Assembly (NCBI RefSeq): GCF_018991925.1
Contig: NW_024753828.1
Coordinates: 3,529,499-3,593,498, forward strand
DNA from: Homarus americanus
Lineage: Eukaryota; Arthropoda; Malacostraca; Decapoda; Nephropidae
Direction of reading: 5' to 3'
Length of the DNA stretch: 64,000 nt
The notes beneath the pieces were generated by a model. That model worked only from the letters and a program-made list of their open reading frames with translations, made no database searches and had not been told where the DNA came from. Made by a program: the position numbers and the translations under genes. Below, piece after piece: positions 1 to 31,956 of this stretch (within the stretch, counting starts at the first letter, position 1; every line of letters starts with the position of its first letter).

Positions 1-1140
<1,140 letters not shown>

Positions 1141-1641
1141 ATTGTATAAGGTGCATTCAGAAACATTTTTAAAGAATATAGTTTACAATTTTCTTTAATT
1201 GTATTGTTTTGGGGGGAAAAGAGGGTAAAAAATGATTTGCGACACGATGATTCACCTTACACTGCAATATTGGAGGACACATTACCGTCGTTATTCGAGG
1301 CTTTACTGTACTGAAGTATCTAGTATGCCACACAACAACAACTACCTCCTCTAATCCTACCCCCATCTCGCTGATACAGCCAGCAGGCATACCAACTTAT
1401 GATCATTAATTGGCGATCATGTCAAAGTATTTCGTCGAGCATTTCAAATTATAGCGACGGAAAATCTATCTATACTTTTTTGGGGACTGTACATACTGCA
1501 TATAGTTCTTGAAACTATTAGGTCTAATTGAAACCCACCATATAACTAACTAATGTTTGTAAGAGGTCCTTGAACTAATCATATCTCGTGAACACCAGCT
1601 ACAGGTATATTCTAATGTGATATATGCAAATTATATTTGTA

Positions 1642-3087
1642 CAGGTTGCACCTCTCTAGTCCGGCATTCTGTGGTCCGGAAACTCCCGTGGTCCGGAACG
1701 ATTTTAGTTTGTCCAATAGGTAGATAGGCAGCTTTTTTTTTTTTTTTACTTATCTGAATTATCATCATTATTACAGGAGTATTAAATTTTTGCCCCTCAC
1801 GCCCCAATGTGGGTCAGTGACCTATGCCCGGGTGGGCTAATCCCCATAAAAAAGACAACAACAAAGCCGCGGGAAATTAAGGTTTGTTTACATCCGGCAG
1901 TTCGGCTGCTCTCTCTCTCTCTCTGCTTGTCTATACAGAGTACAACATTTAACCCTTCAATATATATGATCAGTAAATAAGCGTTGCTTTCATATTCTTA
2001 TGTAGAGTAATGACGATATGTTTTCACATGTGCGCGCACTTACATACGCGCAGTCTCACTTTTTTTACCATTAATGGTTAGCTACTTATATTGTTCCATT
2101 TATTAACATTAAATAACATTACAGGTACTTCAAAAAACCATATTAATTTTACTACAGCTACAATCAGGGTCTTATTTTCTTCAGTTTTATATGTAGAACC
2201 AATCAGTCACTGGTTTAGTAAGCTTTAACATAAACAATGCCGGCAGCCGTCTCGTCTCCTCTAATATTCCACGTATTATTAATAAATTGTACTGTTAATT
2301 TTGCACACACAAACACCAATTCAATAAAAACAAATTCAGAAACATTAATTAAAATATATATGAACAGTAAATAAGTGTTGCTTTCATATTCTTATGTAAA
2401 GTAATGACGATATGTTTTCACGTGTGCGCACTTACATATGCAATCTCTCTTTTTTCTTTACCATTATCGTTAGCTACTTCTATTGTTCCATTTATTAACA
2501 TTAAATAACATTACTTAAAACAACCATATTAATTTTACTACAGCTACAACCAGTCGTATTTTCTTCAGTTTTATATGTAGAACCAGTCAGTCACTGGTTT
2601 TGTAATCAACGAAAACAATGCTGTGTCATTTCCTCGTGTGTTTTAATATTCTACGTATTATCAATGAATTGTATTGCTCATTTTGCACACAAACATTAAT
2701 TCAATAAAAAAGACATTCAGTAATAAACAATAATGAATCTTTTGTACATAAGAGAAATGACGCTGTTTACACGATTATGCACGTCGTCTGCACGTTGGCG
2801 GGCCGTTCAAACCCGTCGAAATTCAAGTTTCCGCCGTCAAAAGTTTTTTTTTTTTTTGTGTGTGTGTTCCAATAAAATACGTTGAATTAAAAACTCACGA
2901 AATTTGAGAAGCTACTATACGACATTTAACCCTTCAATATGTCTTCAAAGAGACCATGATGCAGAGAAAGTGGTGCTAGTGCTTCCAAGCATAAGCACAA
3001 GTCACTATCTATCCAGGAAAAGGGTGAATTTCCATGGTCCGGCACCGGTCAGGTCCCGAGGTTGCCGGACTAGAGAGGTACAACCTG
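1642..3087. mobile_element. TA-flanked inverted-repeat DNA transposon (pogo/Tigger-like, non-autonomous)
   Basis: The left end reads CAGGTTGCACCTCTCTAGTC and the right end, read inward on the other strand, reads CAGGTTGTACCTCTCTAGTC; both continue CGGCA. Both ends are flanked by TA (1640-1641 and 3088-3089), the target duplication of Tc1/mariner/pogo elements. A GTGGTCCGGA motif recurs subterminally. The 1.45-kb interior has no transposase; it holds two copies (about 2030-2412 and 2413-2790) of the ~380-bp repeat found outside the element at 1-1140, a CT microsatellite and one copy of another interspersed repeat (about 1785-1858). Confidence 0.75.
1785..1858 (+). repeat. Interspersed repeat family A, copy 1
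   Basis: Core GTGGGTCAGTGACCTATGCC followed by CGGGTGGGCTAATCCCC and an A-rich end. It is shared with 30555-30630 (+) and 28797-28866 (-). In two copies an ATT-rich stretch precedes the core. The element class is unknown. Confidence 0.7.
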
Positions 3088-3306
3088 TACAACGTTCAAC
3101 TGTTTCTTTGACAGATGTAAGAGTATACAACAATATTATAATTGTTATTATTATTATATTACCCAGAAATATAAAAGCTTCTCATGAAAAGTATTAACAA
3201 GATATTACATGTCACATAAATGGCTCAAGAAGCACAAATAAAAGTAAGGACGGTATAAGTTAAAAAATTGGTCAATAAAAACCTATTTACCCTGTGATCC
3301 AAACAC

Positions 3307-3690
3307 TAAGATCTTGCAGGTTTGCCACCTTGGTCTTGTAGACCACATCTTTGACAGTCCAAAGGTGTGGTGTGCATTCCCCATGACCTCTTGGTGGGTC
3401 TGTTTTTCATTGCAGAGAAGTAAGTGACATCAACAATGTGCCTAACATTGTTGGGAGGATTCGTATCACCACACATTGAACACCTGCAACCCCATATAAT
3501 TTTTCAACAGGACGGGGATCCCCCTCAATGGGCCTTAGTCGTCAAGCCGTCCTAAATGAAAAATTTCCAGGTCGCTGGATTGACCGAGGCGGACCAATCA
3601 CCTGGCCACCATGATCACCTCCCTGTGGGAGTTTGTCAAAGATGTGGTCTACAAGACCAAGGTTGCAAACCAGCAGGATCTTAGCACACT
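3307..3690 (+). pseudogene. Degenerate Tc1/mariner-type transposase, with inverted C-terminal copy
   Basis: On the plus strand near 3509-3690 the reading QQDGDPPQWALVV, then FPGRWI-like remnants, then LWEFVKDVVYKTKVANQQDL match the catalytic-region signature (FQQDGAPPH..L..FPGRWIG..GPI.WPP) of DDE transposases of the Tc1/mariner group. Stops and frameshifts are present and the segment between WPP and LWEF is shortened. The KDVVYKTKVAN stretch occurs a second time on the minus strand at about 3307-3356, giving arms of ~50 bp around a ~280-bp loop. It cannot encode a functional enzyme. Confidence 0.7.
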
Positions 3691-3926
3691 GTTAAAGGTG
3701 AATACAAACCCAGAGTTGATAAGTATTTTATGATGAAGGCTATCTTATTAGACAGGCAAGGTCCATCATTAAAATGAAAGCAGGAGGCAAAATATACAGA
3801 ATTTTTTTTAAAGAAACACCTTAGAGAAAACTGAGACAAAAATATATGGGGGTGATTAAATGTAGTGGTCACATTATGCTAGATAAGAATGTGAGCAGGG
3901 ACTTTCAACATGCTGGCACCCTTTAC

Positions 3927-22360
<18,434 letters not shown>

Positions 22361-22366
22361 ACCACT

Positions 22367-23901
22367 ACAAAATAAAGTCATGTACAGCACAGTATACTTC
22401 TTTATTCCAAGCACCAAGTGTTTATCCCAAGCTTCAACTTACCATTACAGTAGCCATATTTTTCTTACATTAAACTCATCATGAAAGATATTACCACATT
22501 CAATATGTGTTATGCTTACTTAAAATCAACAAGGGGTAGGGTTAGTTACAGATACAGGTACAAGAAGCTATACAGTACTGTACAATATACAGGACCATTT
22601 TTTATTTCGGATAATATCGCTAGATTTTGCATACAGTATTTTTGAAACTTAACTTTTTTTTTTGCACCATATTCATGTCATGTCCTGATATATTATGACA
22701 AGAATATGGCATGCAAAAAATTTAGATCCAAAATTACACAAAAACTTGCAATATTACCAGACAAAAAATGGTTCTGTATAATTAACGCATACTGTAATGA
22801 CGTTTTCTTCATATTCAAAGTCAACTTCATTATGGAAGAAAGTGGGTCCCAAGTACAGCACAGTCATTATTAAATTGTCCAAGGGGTACACAAAATAAGA
22901 ACAAAAAGTTGAATGGCACTGCTGTAGAGAATGGGGCATTGACCAGTTACCTGTGCATTGGGTGGGAGAGGGACTAGTAGCCTTTCTTAGGTTCACCAGG
23001 GGAGGGAGATCCAATTTGGGAATTGAGAATTTATATTTTTGGACTGGCCTTTTCCCCAATTAGTCTGAAATTGTGAGGATTTACTGTAAATTTAGACGAT
23101 GATATCCAAATACTGTATCAACAAGACCCTTTATCATTATAACTAAGAATGGTTTACTTGTGTCTATTACCGGTACTGTATATGAAACTTAAGGATTTAG
23201 GATTCATATAAATCTTACGGATATTATATTGCCATCTTATAATGTAATAAAAAGCATTTTTCTCCACATAATAATGCTTTTTAAAGAAATTATGTGTCAT
23301 GCATGGTATCTTTTTATTAGAAAAATTATTACAAAAGTTTGTATGAACAGTTTCATTTAGTGATGGAAAAATAACACTTATTGGGAGCCAACCTGAAACT
23401 CTGACACAATGAAAGGGTTAAGCCAGTTTCCAAAACCTTGCCAACACTGCTGCTGACCAAAACCTTCTGTTTTAGTGTTTGGTATTCTTCCTCAGCTGTT
23501 TTCACCTGTAGTCTAATCTTTATGACAGTCCTTAATGATGCCATGGCTATATAATCAATACTTCTCCTATACTACACTGTACATTGATAAGGATTACTGC
23601 TCTGCCTTCACAGTCATGATGATAAAAAGTTCCTGATGACATGTGAATAAGAACGTCTAAATGTCATTAAAAATATGAAATCTTCTCATACTACTGACGT
23701 CTACTGTACCACAGCCACTCCTTTATCATACAGGGTACAGGTATCTTTAATATTTTAATGAATACCAGGCAATACCTGTACAGTACAGTAGTTTACTTTG
23801 TAACAGAATACAGTATGTCTTAAAAACTGAAGAAAGAGATAAGCATAATTTCATTTCTTGTTATTTTGAATTTTTTTAAAGCAACCCAGGAGGTAGATAG
23901 A
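22367..23901. other. Upstream of GPATCH2 coding start: intergenic or 5' intron, nothing recognised
   Basis: The acceptor in front of the first coding exon implies a 5' non-coding exon somewhere to the right, but no site can be assigned. A CAGTAAATCCTCACAATTTC at about 23072-23090 (minus sense) resembles a transposon end. A 63-codon ORF at 23353-23544 (-) has no recognised motif. Confidence 0.4.
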
Positions 23902-23909
23902 TAAACTAA

Positions 23910-24710
23910 CAAAGGTGGGCACGCGCAACTTTTTTTTGGGGCGCCGCAATCGCAACCATTTTCAAAGAGTTTCGCCGGAAGCACAACCGCAACGTGCAAC
24001 TTTAAAAATAAATAAATAAACAAATACTAAAATAAAAAGAATTGCCTATTTACAAGTAAAATAAAATATAATTGATACAAAAAAGTTAATATCAATATTT
24101 TATTAAAAAATTAAAAAAAAATGCCTCACTGCCACTGGCCTCAGTCACTTCAACTTCCGTGTCCATGTCCTGGTCGGCAGCGGCAGGATCACTGCTGCCA
24201 GCCACAGACTCATCCTCGTCACAAAAAATCCATAATGCCAGTAATAACAAGCAACAAAACAACAAGAAACTGACGCCTTAGCTGCAGTGCTACTGACTGC
24301 CTGACTGGTTATGATATGAATCATTCCTCCCTCCCCTTCCCTCGCTGTAGTTGCCAGATTTCATCTTTCACATTAACTCTAGTTTCTAGAGTTTATGTGA
24401 AAGATGAAATCTGGCAACTACAGCGAGGGAAGGGGAATGAGGGAGCGACGGAGGGGGGGGGGGGTCTCATCTGGTTTACAGTTCAGAAATATGCTGCCCG
24501 ACCTGTATCATGTGTATGCTGAATCATTGTCAGAAACAGAAATTTTCGTAATCCCAGCTCTAGGGATGCCCGTTTGTATATGCAGTTGTATTCCAATTTT
24601 AAATTATTGCCGAAAAATTTTGCGCGTTACGCTTGAAAATTCTTGTAAAAGTTGTGCCGCAACCAGTTCCGCAACTCTGGAAAAATGTGCGCTGCAACTG
24701 CCCACCTTTG
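23910..24710. mobile_element. Non-autonomous hAT transposon with 8-bp target duplication
   Basis: Both ends carry CAAAGGTGGGCA (12 bp, inverted) followed by GC-rich subterminal motifs with GTTGC/GCAAC repeats. The flanks are TAAACTAA (23902-23909) and AAAACTAA (24711-24718), a 7/8-matching 8-bp duplication as expected for hAT. The interior has an acidic open stretch on the minus strand near 24125-24215 (DEDESVAGSSDPAAADQDMD), possibly a remnant of the transposase linker, and a long hairpin at 24333-24435. No full transposase. Length 801 bp. Confidence 0.85.
24333..24435. repeat. Near-perfect 50-bp-arm hairpin inside the hAT element
   Basis: The left arm 24333-24382 begins CCCCTTCCCTCGCTGTAGTT; the right arm 24386-24435 is its reverse complement with a single mismatch and a three-base TTT loop. 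A poly-G run follows at about 24451. Confidence 0.93.
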
Positions 24711-24718
24711 AAAACTAA

Positions 24719-27679
24719 GTTGCAAATTTATGAAAACAATGTACAGCAGTCACAAAAGCAGCATCACAGTCACCTAATGTCCGGTAAAAGTAAGAAAAGT
24801 GAGGAAATGTGGGTTTCTAGAAAGATTAAAACAATGAAAGAAAAGTTAAATGACATTGAATCAGGCTGGGTAAGATTTTTTCTGATCATCACATGACCAA
24901 CCTAATTCAGCCCAGCCCAACCTTACTTGAACTTAAAGGAAAATACATATTCTTACCTTAATTTTGTGAAGGACAGTAATTTGCATAAAATAAATGATGG
25001 AAGTACTGACGTCTTGAGTCTGGGCTGAGCAGAGCAGGACTGGGTTGAGTAAATTAAATGGTTTTGGGTTACATGCTAGCAGTCAATCAATCAATCTGTC
25101 TATTACCTATTGTAAGGCCTTAATAAGCTTGCCAAACCTTACATAACTTCTCCCTTGTTATACTCAGTCAAGGTTTAGCTGTCAAAGTATAATTACTGTA
25201 ATAAAATAACAAGATTCCTAAACAGTTCAAGTGCAATCATGGCATCGTCGTGTGGATGGGAATGAATTATCTTCCGGGAAAAACTACAGGAAAACAAAAT
25301 ACAAAACATGTATAATTCCTCCTCGTGATTTAGGTTATTCTTGAGGTAAGACAAAGAGTAACTTTGGTATTGTTTGAGAACATCACTACCACCAGATGAT
25401 GTTGTTTGATTATGTTAATTTTCCACATGTTCTTATCACTATAGTTATCGTTTTATATGAGGTGACATTTACAAGTACCTAACCAACCATAGAAACCTAC
25501 CTAACCTTACCTAATTTCCTTCCTATTTTGATATCAAGTACCAATGAAAGTGTCATGGTGTAATTTAAATTTTTTTTTTGCGGACTGAGCGGGTAGGTCG
25601 GAAACAAACCTCAGATGACAACACGAGGTGACACGACAGATTTTTTCAGAGGAGTACAGTCATTTGCGAGGGAAAAGTCATAGAAGAAATGTCTTAAAAT
25701 TGTCTAAACTATGGATTGCAAAAAATAAAATTCTCGACATTTGGTGGGTGGCAGCTTATACAATACTGATCCCTCTCCTTCCAGAACTACTAGCTAGTGT
25801 TTGTATGTGTTGAACCCAATGTAAAAATGAGATAATGGTAATTATTCCTTTTAGCACACCCAAATACATCAGAAACTAAACATCTAGACCCCTAACTTTC
25901 ATTAAATTAACCTGGCTATATTTAACACTCTCTCCATAGGTACATCACATGATATTTAACCCCCACTAGATAATCTCAGGTTAATATAATCCAGCCACAA
26001 ACATATTCTTCTATGACAATAAACTACGTAAATAAAAAGACTACCAAAGAAAACAAAATGGAAGACTCAAATAGTATCCTTTTTCTACTTTATCTCAAGA
26101 GGAAACACACATATATTCTGATGGCCTATTTTAGTTTTACCTCCATGCACTGTGAGCCTCTATTCCAGCATGCAACAGCTGCCACCGTAATATAGCGGCC
26201 TCTTATTAGTAAGGGAATAACCCGCCCGAGAGTCTTGTCATTGATCCTCCCCACACACTAGCCACAGGTTCCAATACTGTCTCTGGCATTGAATAAAAAC
26301 ATAACTAATTAATATAGAAAATATATAATTCATTGTATTTTAATGTTTTCTGAAATTTTACTATTCACGGCTATTTTTATATACAAAATATACTTGATAA
26401 ATAGGAACTTATCATGAGTAATCACATTTTAAGAGTATAATCTATATACTACAAGAAAATTATAATCAGCTGTTTTCTCTGCTAATTTATTTACTATTGT
26501 ATAAAATAATATACTATATATATGGATCTTTTCAGTTTCACGTACCGCAACCCAAAAATGGATATATATTTTTTACTATTATATATATTTATGTTGATTC
26601 CAAATATGTGATTTTTTTTCCTTTTAGAAATATGGCCCTTTAAACTTTCAATGTTCTACACTGAAATGTTTTAATGTGGGGTAAAATACTGAAAAAAACA
26701 CTGGACAAACCTCTGAAAGCATTACCTAACCTTTCCTAACCTAAAAAAGGAGGGTTAAAATTAGCTTTCGAGTTCATGGATTCCCCCCCTTTTTCATCTG
26801 AACACCGAAAACTTCACCAATGCCCACTAGACACCTTAAACACTAATAAGACAAGTGTTTTAAAGTTTTTAGATTTTTATAGGTTAGGTAAAGGGTACTA
26901 TTATAGCATGCGGTCTACAAAGCTATCCTTAACCTAACCCAGACATGTGCCGCCTGGGTAACCATTCCTCAGTCATGGGCCGCTTTACGATTTAGGTATT
27001 TTTCTGCAGGTCAACCCAGAGAAATTTATATCCTACCTAACCCAAAACAGAGGCAGGTCCAGGAATCTCAAAAGGGAGGGTCCAAAACGGTGTGGGGGGG
27101 AGAACATGGTGAGCACAGCGAGACCACCCAGCTGGGGGGTTAAGGGGGAGGGAGGCGCTGTAAGCCCCAGGTTTTTCTTAAATCATCTACATTTTGAAGC
27201 CATGTGCACTTGATATTAAGAGATATTCCGAAGTCAATAGTAATTACTTTTTACTATACAAAAATGACTGAGTACAATACTGCATGAAAGAAAAAGCATT
27301 ATCATCACGTCTACCTTACGATATTTTCAATTTGCAATCACAGTCTTTTTCCCATTTATGAAACCAATCCATCATATTTTTTTTTTAGTAAAATGTTAAT
27401 GTTTCTTGGCATTTAACAGATGAGTGAAGTAATCTGTGAATACGTTGATTTTTCCTACAGTTAAAGCCTTTTCTTATGAGACACCCACAAGAATAATGTC
27501 AAAGTTAATCTTGGTGCATGAGGAACTACAATGAAGCAACCTATGAGCCACAAGAACAACAAAAACAATCCCAAGCTTTGTTATATTCCACACAAAGCTT
27601 ATTAAGCGCAGTGAGCCTCCATTAGGGATTGCCCGTGCCAACTATGTGCTCGTGTTTCCTAACTGGATTCGGTAAAATG
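24719..27679. other. Intergenic, no gene recognised
   Basis: AT-rich sequence with scattered CCTAACC/GGTTAGG motifs (about 25480-25510, 26715-26740, 26880-26940). Short ORFs at 25628-25813 and 26013-26195 show no conserved features. Confidence 0.5.
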
Positions 27680-27689
27680 CTACTCCGAC

Positions 27690-27760
27690 CACGTAGTTAG
27701 CGAGGTGGTAGTGATTACCTGTTCACATGCGGAGGTCCAAGGCTCGATTCCCGAATAGTG
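27690..27760 (+). mobile_element. tRNA-derived SINE head
   Basis: TTAGCGAGGTGGT near 27698-27709 resembles a polymerase III A box, and GGCTCGATTCCC near 27740-27751 a B box, about 33 bp apart. Folding as an intact tRNA is not supported. The sequence continues to about 27900 with a unique-looking body. The boxes are degenerate, hence moderate confidence. Confidence 0.5.
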
Positions 27761-28796
27761 AGGTATTGTTTGTATATGATGTGTAATTATGAGGTTAGGT
27801 GCCATAAAAGTTGACCAGCACAGCGAAAGTCTCCACACAACATAATGACGTGTGGTATTCAAAGCCTGGCAGTTGGTCCGTGATTGGCTTCTGGGGTTCA
27901 CAAGCTGCCCCCCACTGAGCCTCTGATTGGTTGCCGGTTAATGGTCTGCCAGGAGTGTGGGCTGAGGTCTTTGTGCTGTGGCGCCACCCATCAAATTATC
28001 GGCTGTGTTTCTTTTTAATTTCTTTTTATGCCACGTTGTTTTAGGGGCGGAAAATAACACATTTCCGAGTGACGGAAACCTTTGTCAAATGGTCACGAAA
28101 ATAGGCTGGCGGAGAAATGTGCTAGAGGCAAGCAGTGTGTAAATGACTATCGTTTCTCCCCGGTATTATTAATGTTATGTTCGAACATATATGAACATCA
28201 TTAATATTGAGGTTGATCTTGATTATTACTACATTAACGTAATAATAATAATAATTACATACAGTATTTATTACCCGTCAACTGTATAACGGTAAATATA
28301 TCTGCTGTCACGTCCATCCCAGGACTATTTGCAAGTTTAATTTAATTCCTTACCTTTTCCTCGAGGGAAGGGTGTTAATGGTTTATCTAAGCTCCCCATT
28401 TTTCCTAATGAATTTGATCTGCATGGGTCAAGCGTTATACATTATGTTTGTTGGAGTTCTCGTGTGTGGGATGATAAGGTTTTCAACGTCACAGGGTCAA
28501 GGGGGATAGTAGTTACGTGCGATATAAATTTATGTTTAATAACAATATACTAAATAACTATGGTACTTATACTGAACATGATTCTGTATGTTAGTTTTAA
28601 AGCTGGCTTGAGCAAAGTCGCCAATAGTTGACTAGGGTACATGAGTCGGAGTAGGGACAGCTGTTCACAGTGCATATACTGTATGTATTTTTATCAAGTA
28701 TAATACTTGAAGTATTGTACTCTACTTGTGTTTGTTAGTAATTCACGTTACCACTTCATGGTTTTATTGTAATAAGTCATTGTATATAATACATTT
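27761..28796. other. Intergenic; two minus-sense CCAAT boxes, otherwise nothing
   Basis: ATTGG (CCAAT in minus sense) occurs twice near 27885 and 27925 in a locally GC-richer stretch. These could belong to a promoter driving GPATCH2 from its missing 5' exon, but no TATA box or initiator can be tied to them. Confidence 0.25.
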
Positions 28797-28866
28797 ATTT
28801 TTACGGGGATTAGCCCACCCAGGCACAGGTCACCGACTTACACCGGGGCCTGGGGGACGAAAAAAT
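28797..28866 (-). repeat. Interspersed repeat family A, copy 2 (inverted)
   Basis: TACGGGGATTAGCCCACCCA and the following GGTCACCGAC are the reverse complement of the family core seen at 1785-1858 and 30555-30630. Confidence 0.7.
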
Positions 28867-30504
28867 AAATAAACTTAGCCACAAATAAATACAGAAATGG
28901 AAAAATTAAAGAAATCACTGAGAAATTATGAATATGTTGTGTTGTCAATAGTAAGAGAAACAATTGAGACTCCTCAATTGTGTGTAAATGAGGCAGAAAG
29001 TCAGATCACCAACCTGGGACTTGGTCACATATGGCAGCAGGGTCTACCATTAGACAACACATTATGCTTCCTATATCTTCCCAGCCGGTAGTACCTCCCT
29101 GTTTGGTAGCTGCCTACTACCTACTATCTGTGATTGCAATGAATATAAATGGTTATGTTATGTGTTTGTTAAGTTTGAGATGGTAGTTTGTGTTGATAGA
29201 CTTAATGTTGATCATTCTAGTATGTTGAGAATAGTAACTTCTGGGTCCTGCCTAGGTGGCGTCACACTGGTATTCTTTCGTAATTGTTTTTTGTCAACTT
29301 TCAGAAAATCGTCAAACTTCTTTGTTGTGCACCATCACACATGCGTTTAGAACCAACTCGCCAGTATCCCTTGTTCAACAAGTGTCAACAAATATGGATC
29401 CAACTGACGAAGAAAACGCAGCAATTCTACATATTTTTTTGGTGTATGAAGAGTCCTAATGATCCCAGAGACAGCGGCGCTGCCTTATCTGATCCACCAA
29501 GAACTCCTCGGAGAGGCGTGTCCGTACTTGGGAAATTATTTTATCTGTTGGCTTCATCATGTTGTTATTCCCGCTTAGTCAAAATGTAAACAGCAAATGC
29601 CATTTTCTTACTTATTTTGAAATCACGAAATTAAACCTAATAATGAGTACTCTTGGGAAGAATAGTAATAATTTTAGCTTTATATTTTAAATAGAAATTA
29701 GTTAATTTTTAGAACTATTTGCAGTAGCAATTATAAATCTTGAGTTGACTCCGTACGAGCTGTCAGTGCAGACGGTCTGTACCATTTGACGAAGTTCAAT
29801 GTCAATGTAGAGAGGTCAGCCGGACAGCGGTCTAGCTTTCGCTCGCTGTGCACAGTGACCAGTGACCACTCTTAAATTATAGGTGGCTGGCCGGCTCCCC
29901 CCACTAGTCGGTCTATCTTTACAGTATCATCATCATAAACCCGTTTCTTATATCCTGGCACAGGGGGTTAACTCGGGAAGGAGAAAGATGTAGATATAGT
30001 AAAAGGGTGTCATAAAGGTGTCTGGCCCCTTCATTGTGGAGGGAAGGTGAGCTGACATTATTTGAATATTCTTACTAATTTCCTGAAATTCATGCGCTCA
30101 TTTCAGTGCAATTTATCTGTGCACTTGAGTTCATAACTGCCTCCTCTGAAATGTTCTGCATGAGTGTGTATGCATCTAAAAGTGGAATAAATATATCATA
30201 TGACTTATATTTTATTTACACACATATAGGTTATAACTAAATAACATACATGATTTATATCAACTGTAACCCAAGGCAATCTGTTTTTCCAGCTACCATT
30301 TTGATATTTTCATAAATTTTCTATTTTCACTTCTGCAATTCTTACTTGTTTTCTTATTTATCCTAATACTACTGTTCAGTTTAAAGAACACATATTTTGG
30401 CGAAGAAGGATAAAGCATCCTGGGGTACATCAACTCTCTATCTCAAACACAATTGTTTTGAAACAGTCTTTCCCCTCCTTAAGACTGTCCCCATGTACAG
30501 CCTT
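28867..30504. other. Intergenic, no gene recognised
   Basis: Overlapping short ORFs at 28897-29091 and 29162-29589 lack recognisable domains or splice-supported extension. Nothing else seen. Confidence 0.4.
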
Positions 30505-30513
30505 AAATTATTA

Positions 30514-30557
<44 letters not shown>
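30505..30557. repeat. (ATT)n microsatellite
   Basis: About 17 units directly preceding copy 3 of repeat family A. Confidence 0.95.
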
Positions 30558-30558
<1 letters not shown>

Positions 30559-30630
30559 ATTTTCGCCCCCCGGCCCTGATGTGGGTCAGTGACCTGTGCC
30601 CGGGTGGGCTAATCCCCGTAAAAAAAAGAA
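30555..30630 (+). repeat. Interspersed repeat family A, copy 3
   Basis: GTGGGTCAGTGACCTGTGCC then CGGGTGGGCTAATCCCCG and an A-rich end, nearly identical to the copy at 1785-1858. Confidence 0.7.
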
Positions 30631-31653
30631 AATAAAGACACACAGGTTCCAAAAGCAGTATTATGTCAATACTTTCTTATGTGATAAGTAACTCTGTCTC
30701 CTTTTTCCAATTTGTCAAATATTTATAAAAGCATTAATCGCTTTAAGGTGCCACATAAAATACTTAAAATTTTGTTATACCCTGTACATAATTATAATAT
30801 TTGTTTTTATGATTTTGGTAATCAAATCAAACCTTTCTATTATCCGAAAATGGCGTGTAATTCACCTTTATTGACCGCTTCACACAGAACAAAGGGGATT
30901 ATTACCAGCGATACACAAGACGAGTTGTAAATATTTTTTCCGGCGCTCTCCTCCCATGTGCTGGAATGCCATACGGATATCAGTAATTACATCTCGTCAA
31001 GGACTCACTTAGTAGCGGATGTTACTTATCATTCTCTTTATTTACTTTTTCAATTTCACGTTCCCGGTCAGTACTGGGTGTGCACAAGCTAAATACTACG
31101 CAATATTATATTATTCATGAATCACTTTCACTTATCGTAGACCAATATCTCCCTGTCATTCTTGGACATATATCACCAGAAACAACTCTACAGTAATTGT
31201 CTCCTGGCTTAAAGCTCATGAATATGCCGCTGTGTTGGTAGTTCAGAGACTGTTTCTTCGTTTACCAGGAACTTTAGCAATTAAGTAGACAAATTATAGT
31301 CGAAATTAAATAATATGGTTTGATAGAAAACGACATTGTTTAACGTAACTCGATCTAATAAAGTGGCCTAAATAGAGTACAGCAATTATTTTACCCGCAG
31401 GCGTCAGCAGGTACAGTAGTTCACACCTGCTGTTAGTAGTTTATTGTGGATCTTGGTCATTGTGTATAATGTTCAGGGATTTTGTTTATCGTGAGTATTG
31501 CTGTTCACAACAATTTAATATTACTTTGAAATTAAAGCTTCTTAGGGTTTGTTGCTTTTTATTTTATTTATTTTTATTATAAAGTGATATACGAGAGGTT
31601 GTGACGTCAATATAAGGTTGTAATGCATAAAAACACACTCATTCAAACAACAT

Positions 31654-31659
31654 TTTATT
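31654..31659 (-). terminator. Candidate polyadenylation signal of the DIP-like gene
   Basis: AATAAA in the sense of the gene, about 206 bases after its stop codon, with further A/T-rich matches near 31560-31580. The call is based on position and hexamer only. Confidence 0.4.
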
Positions 31660-31864
31660 TACACTCAATGTATTACACTTAGATCTTACACAGCTAGTTA
31701 TACAGATTGTTGATATATATATTTATGGTCCATATATACACAAATAAAGACATGATTATGTGATTCCACTTAAAATTACCCGTAAAGTGTACTGAAGATA
31801 AGGGGAGACCTTTAGCGTACATAATGCAAGCAAACAAGCAAACAACTACGGTGATAACCAGCTG

Positions 31865-31956
31865 TTAATGGTAAAGAAATAAAGCAATCATGTAGGCGAG
31901 GAGGCAGGAGGCGGCTAGGGGCGTGGCCAACAGGGAGCCACCACCACTAACACCAG
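31865..31956 (-). CDS. DIP-like gene terminal exon: GPI-type tail and stop
   Basis: The acceptor TTGTGTTACAG precedes 31956; the TAA stop is at 31867-31865. In the phase left by the previous exon it encodes [20 protein letters not shown] then [10 protein letters not shown] and stop. A small-residue SGGGS stretch followed by about 20 hydrophobic residues ending at the stop is a classical GPI-attachment signal, agreeing with the family. A very short type I membrane segment is the alternative, but no cytoplasmic tail follows. It was recognised only because phase, hydrophobicity and stop all fit. Confidence 0.85.

Noticed and set aside
22361..22417. Upstream in-frame ATG for GPATCH2
   Set aside because: A splice acceptor lies between it and the conserved start; the added residues do not resemble the family.
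23353..23544. 63-codon ORF with a short heptad-like run (AEEEYQTLKQKV)
   Set aside because: Isolated and without splice or promoter context.
27690..27760. Intact tRNA gene
   Set aside because: Boxes A and B are degenerate and no acceptor-stem pairing is evident; better explained as a SINE head.
28897..29589. Overlapping plus-strand ORFs
   Set aside because: No domain or retroelement signature recognisable; frames overlap each other.
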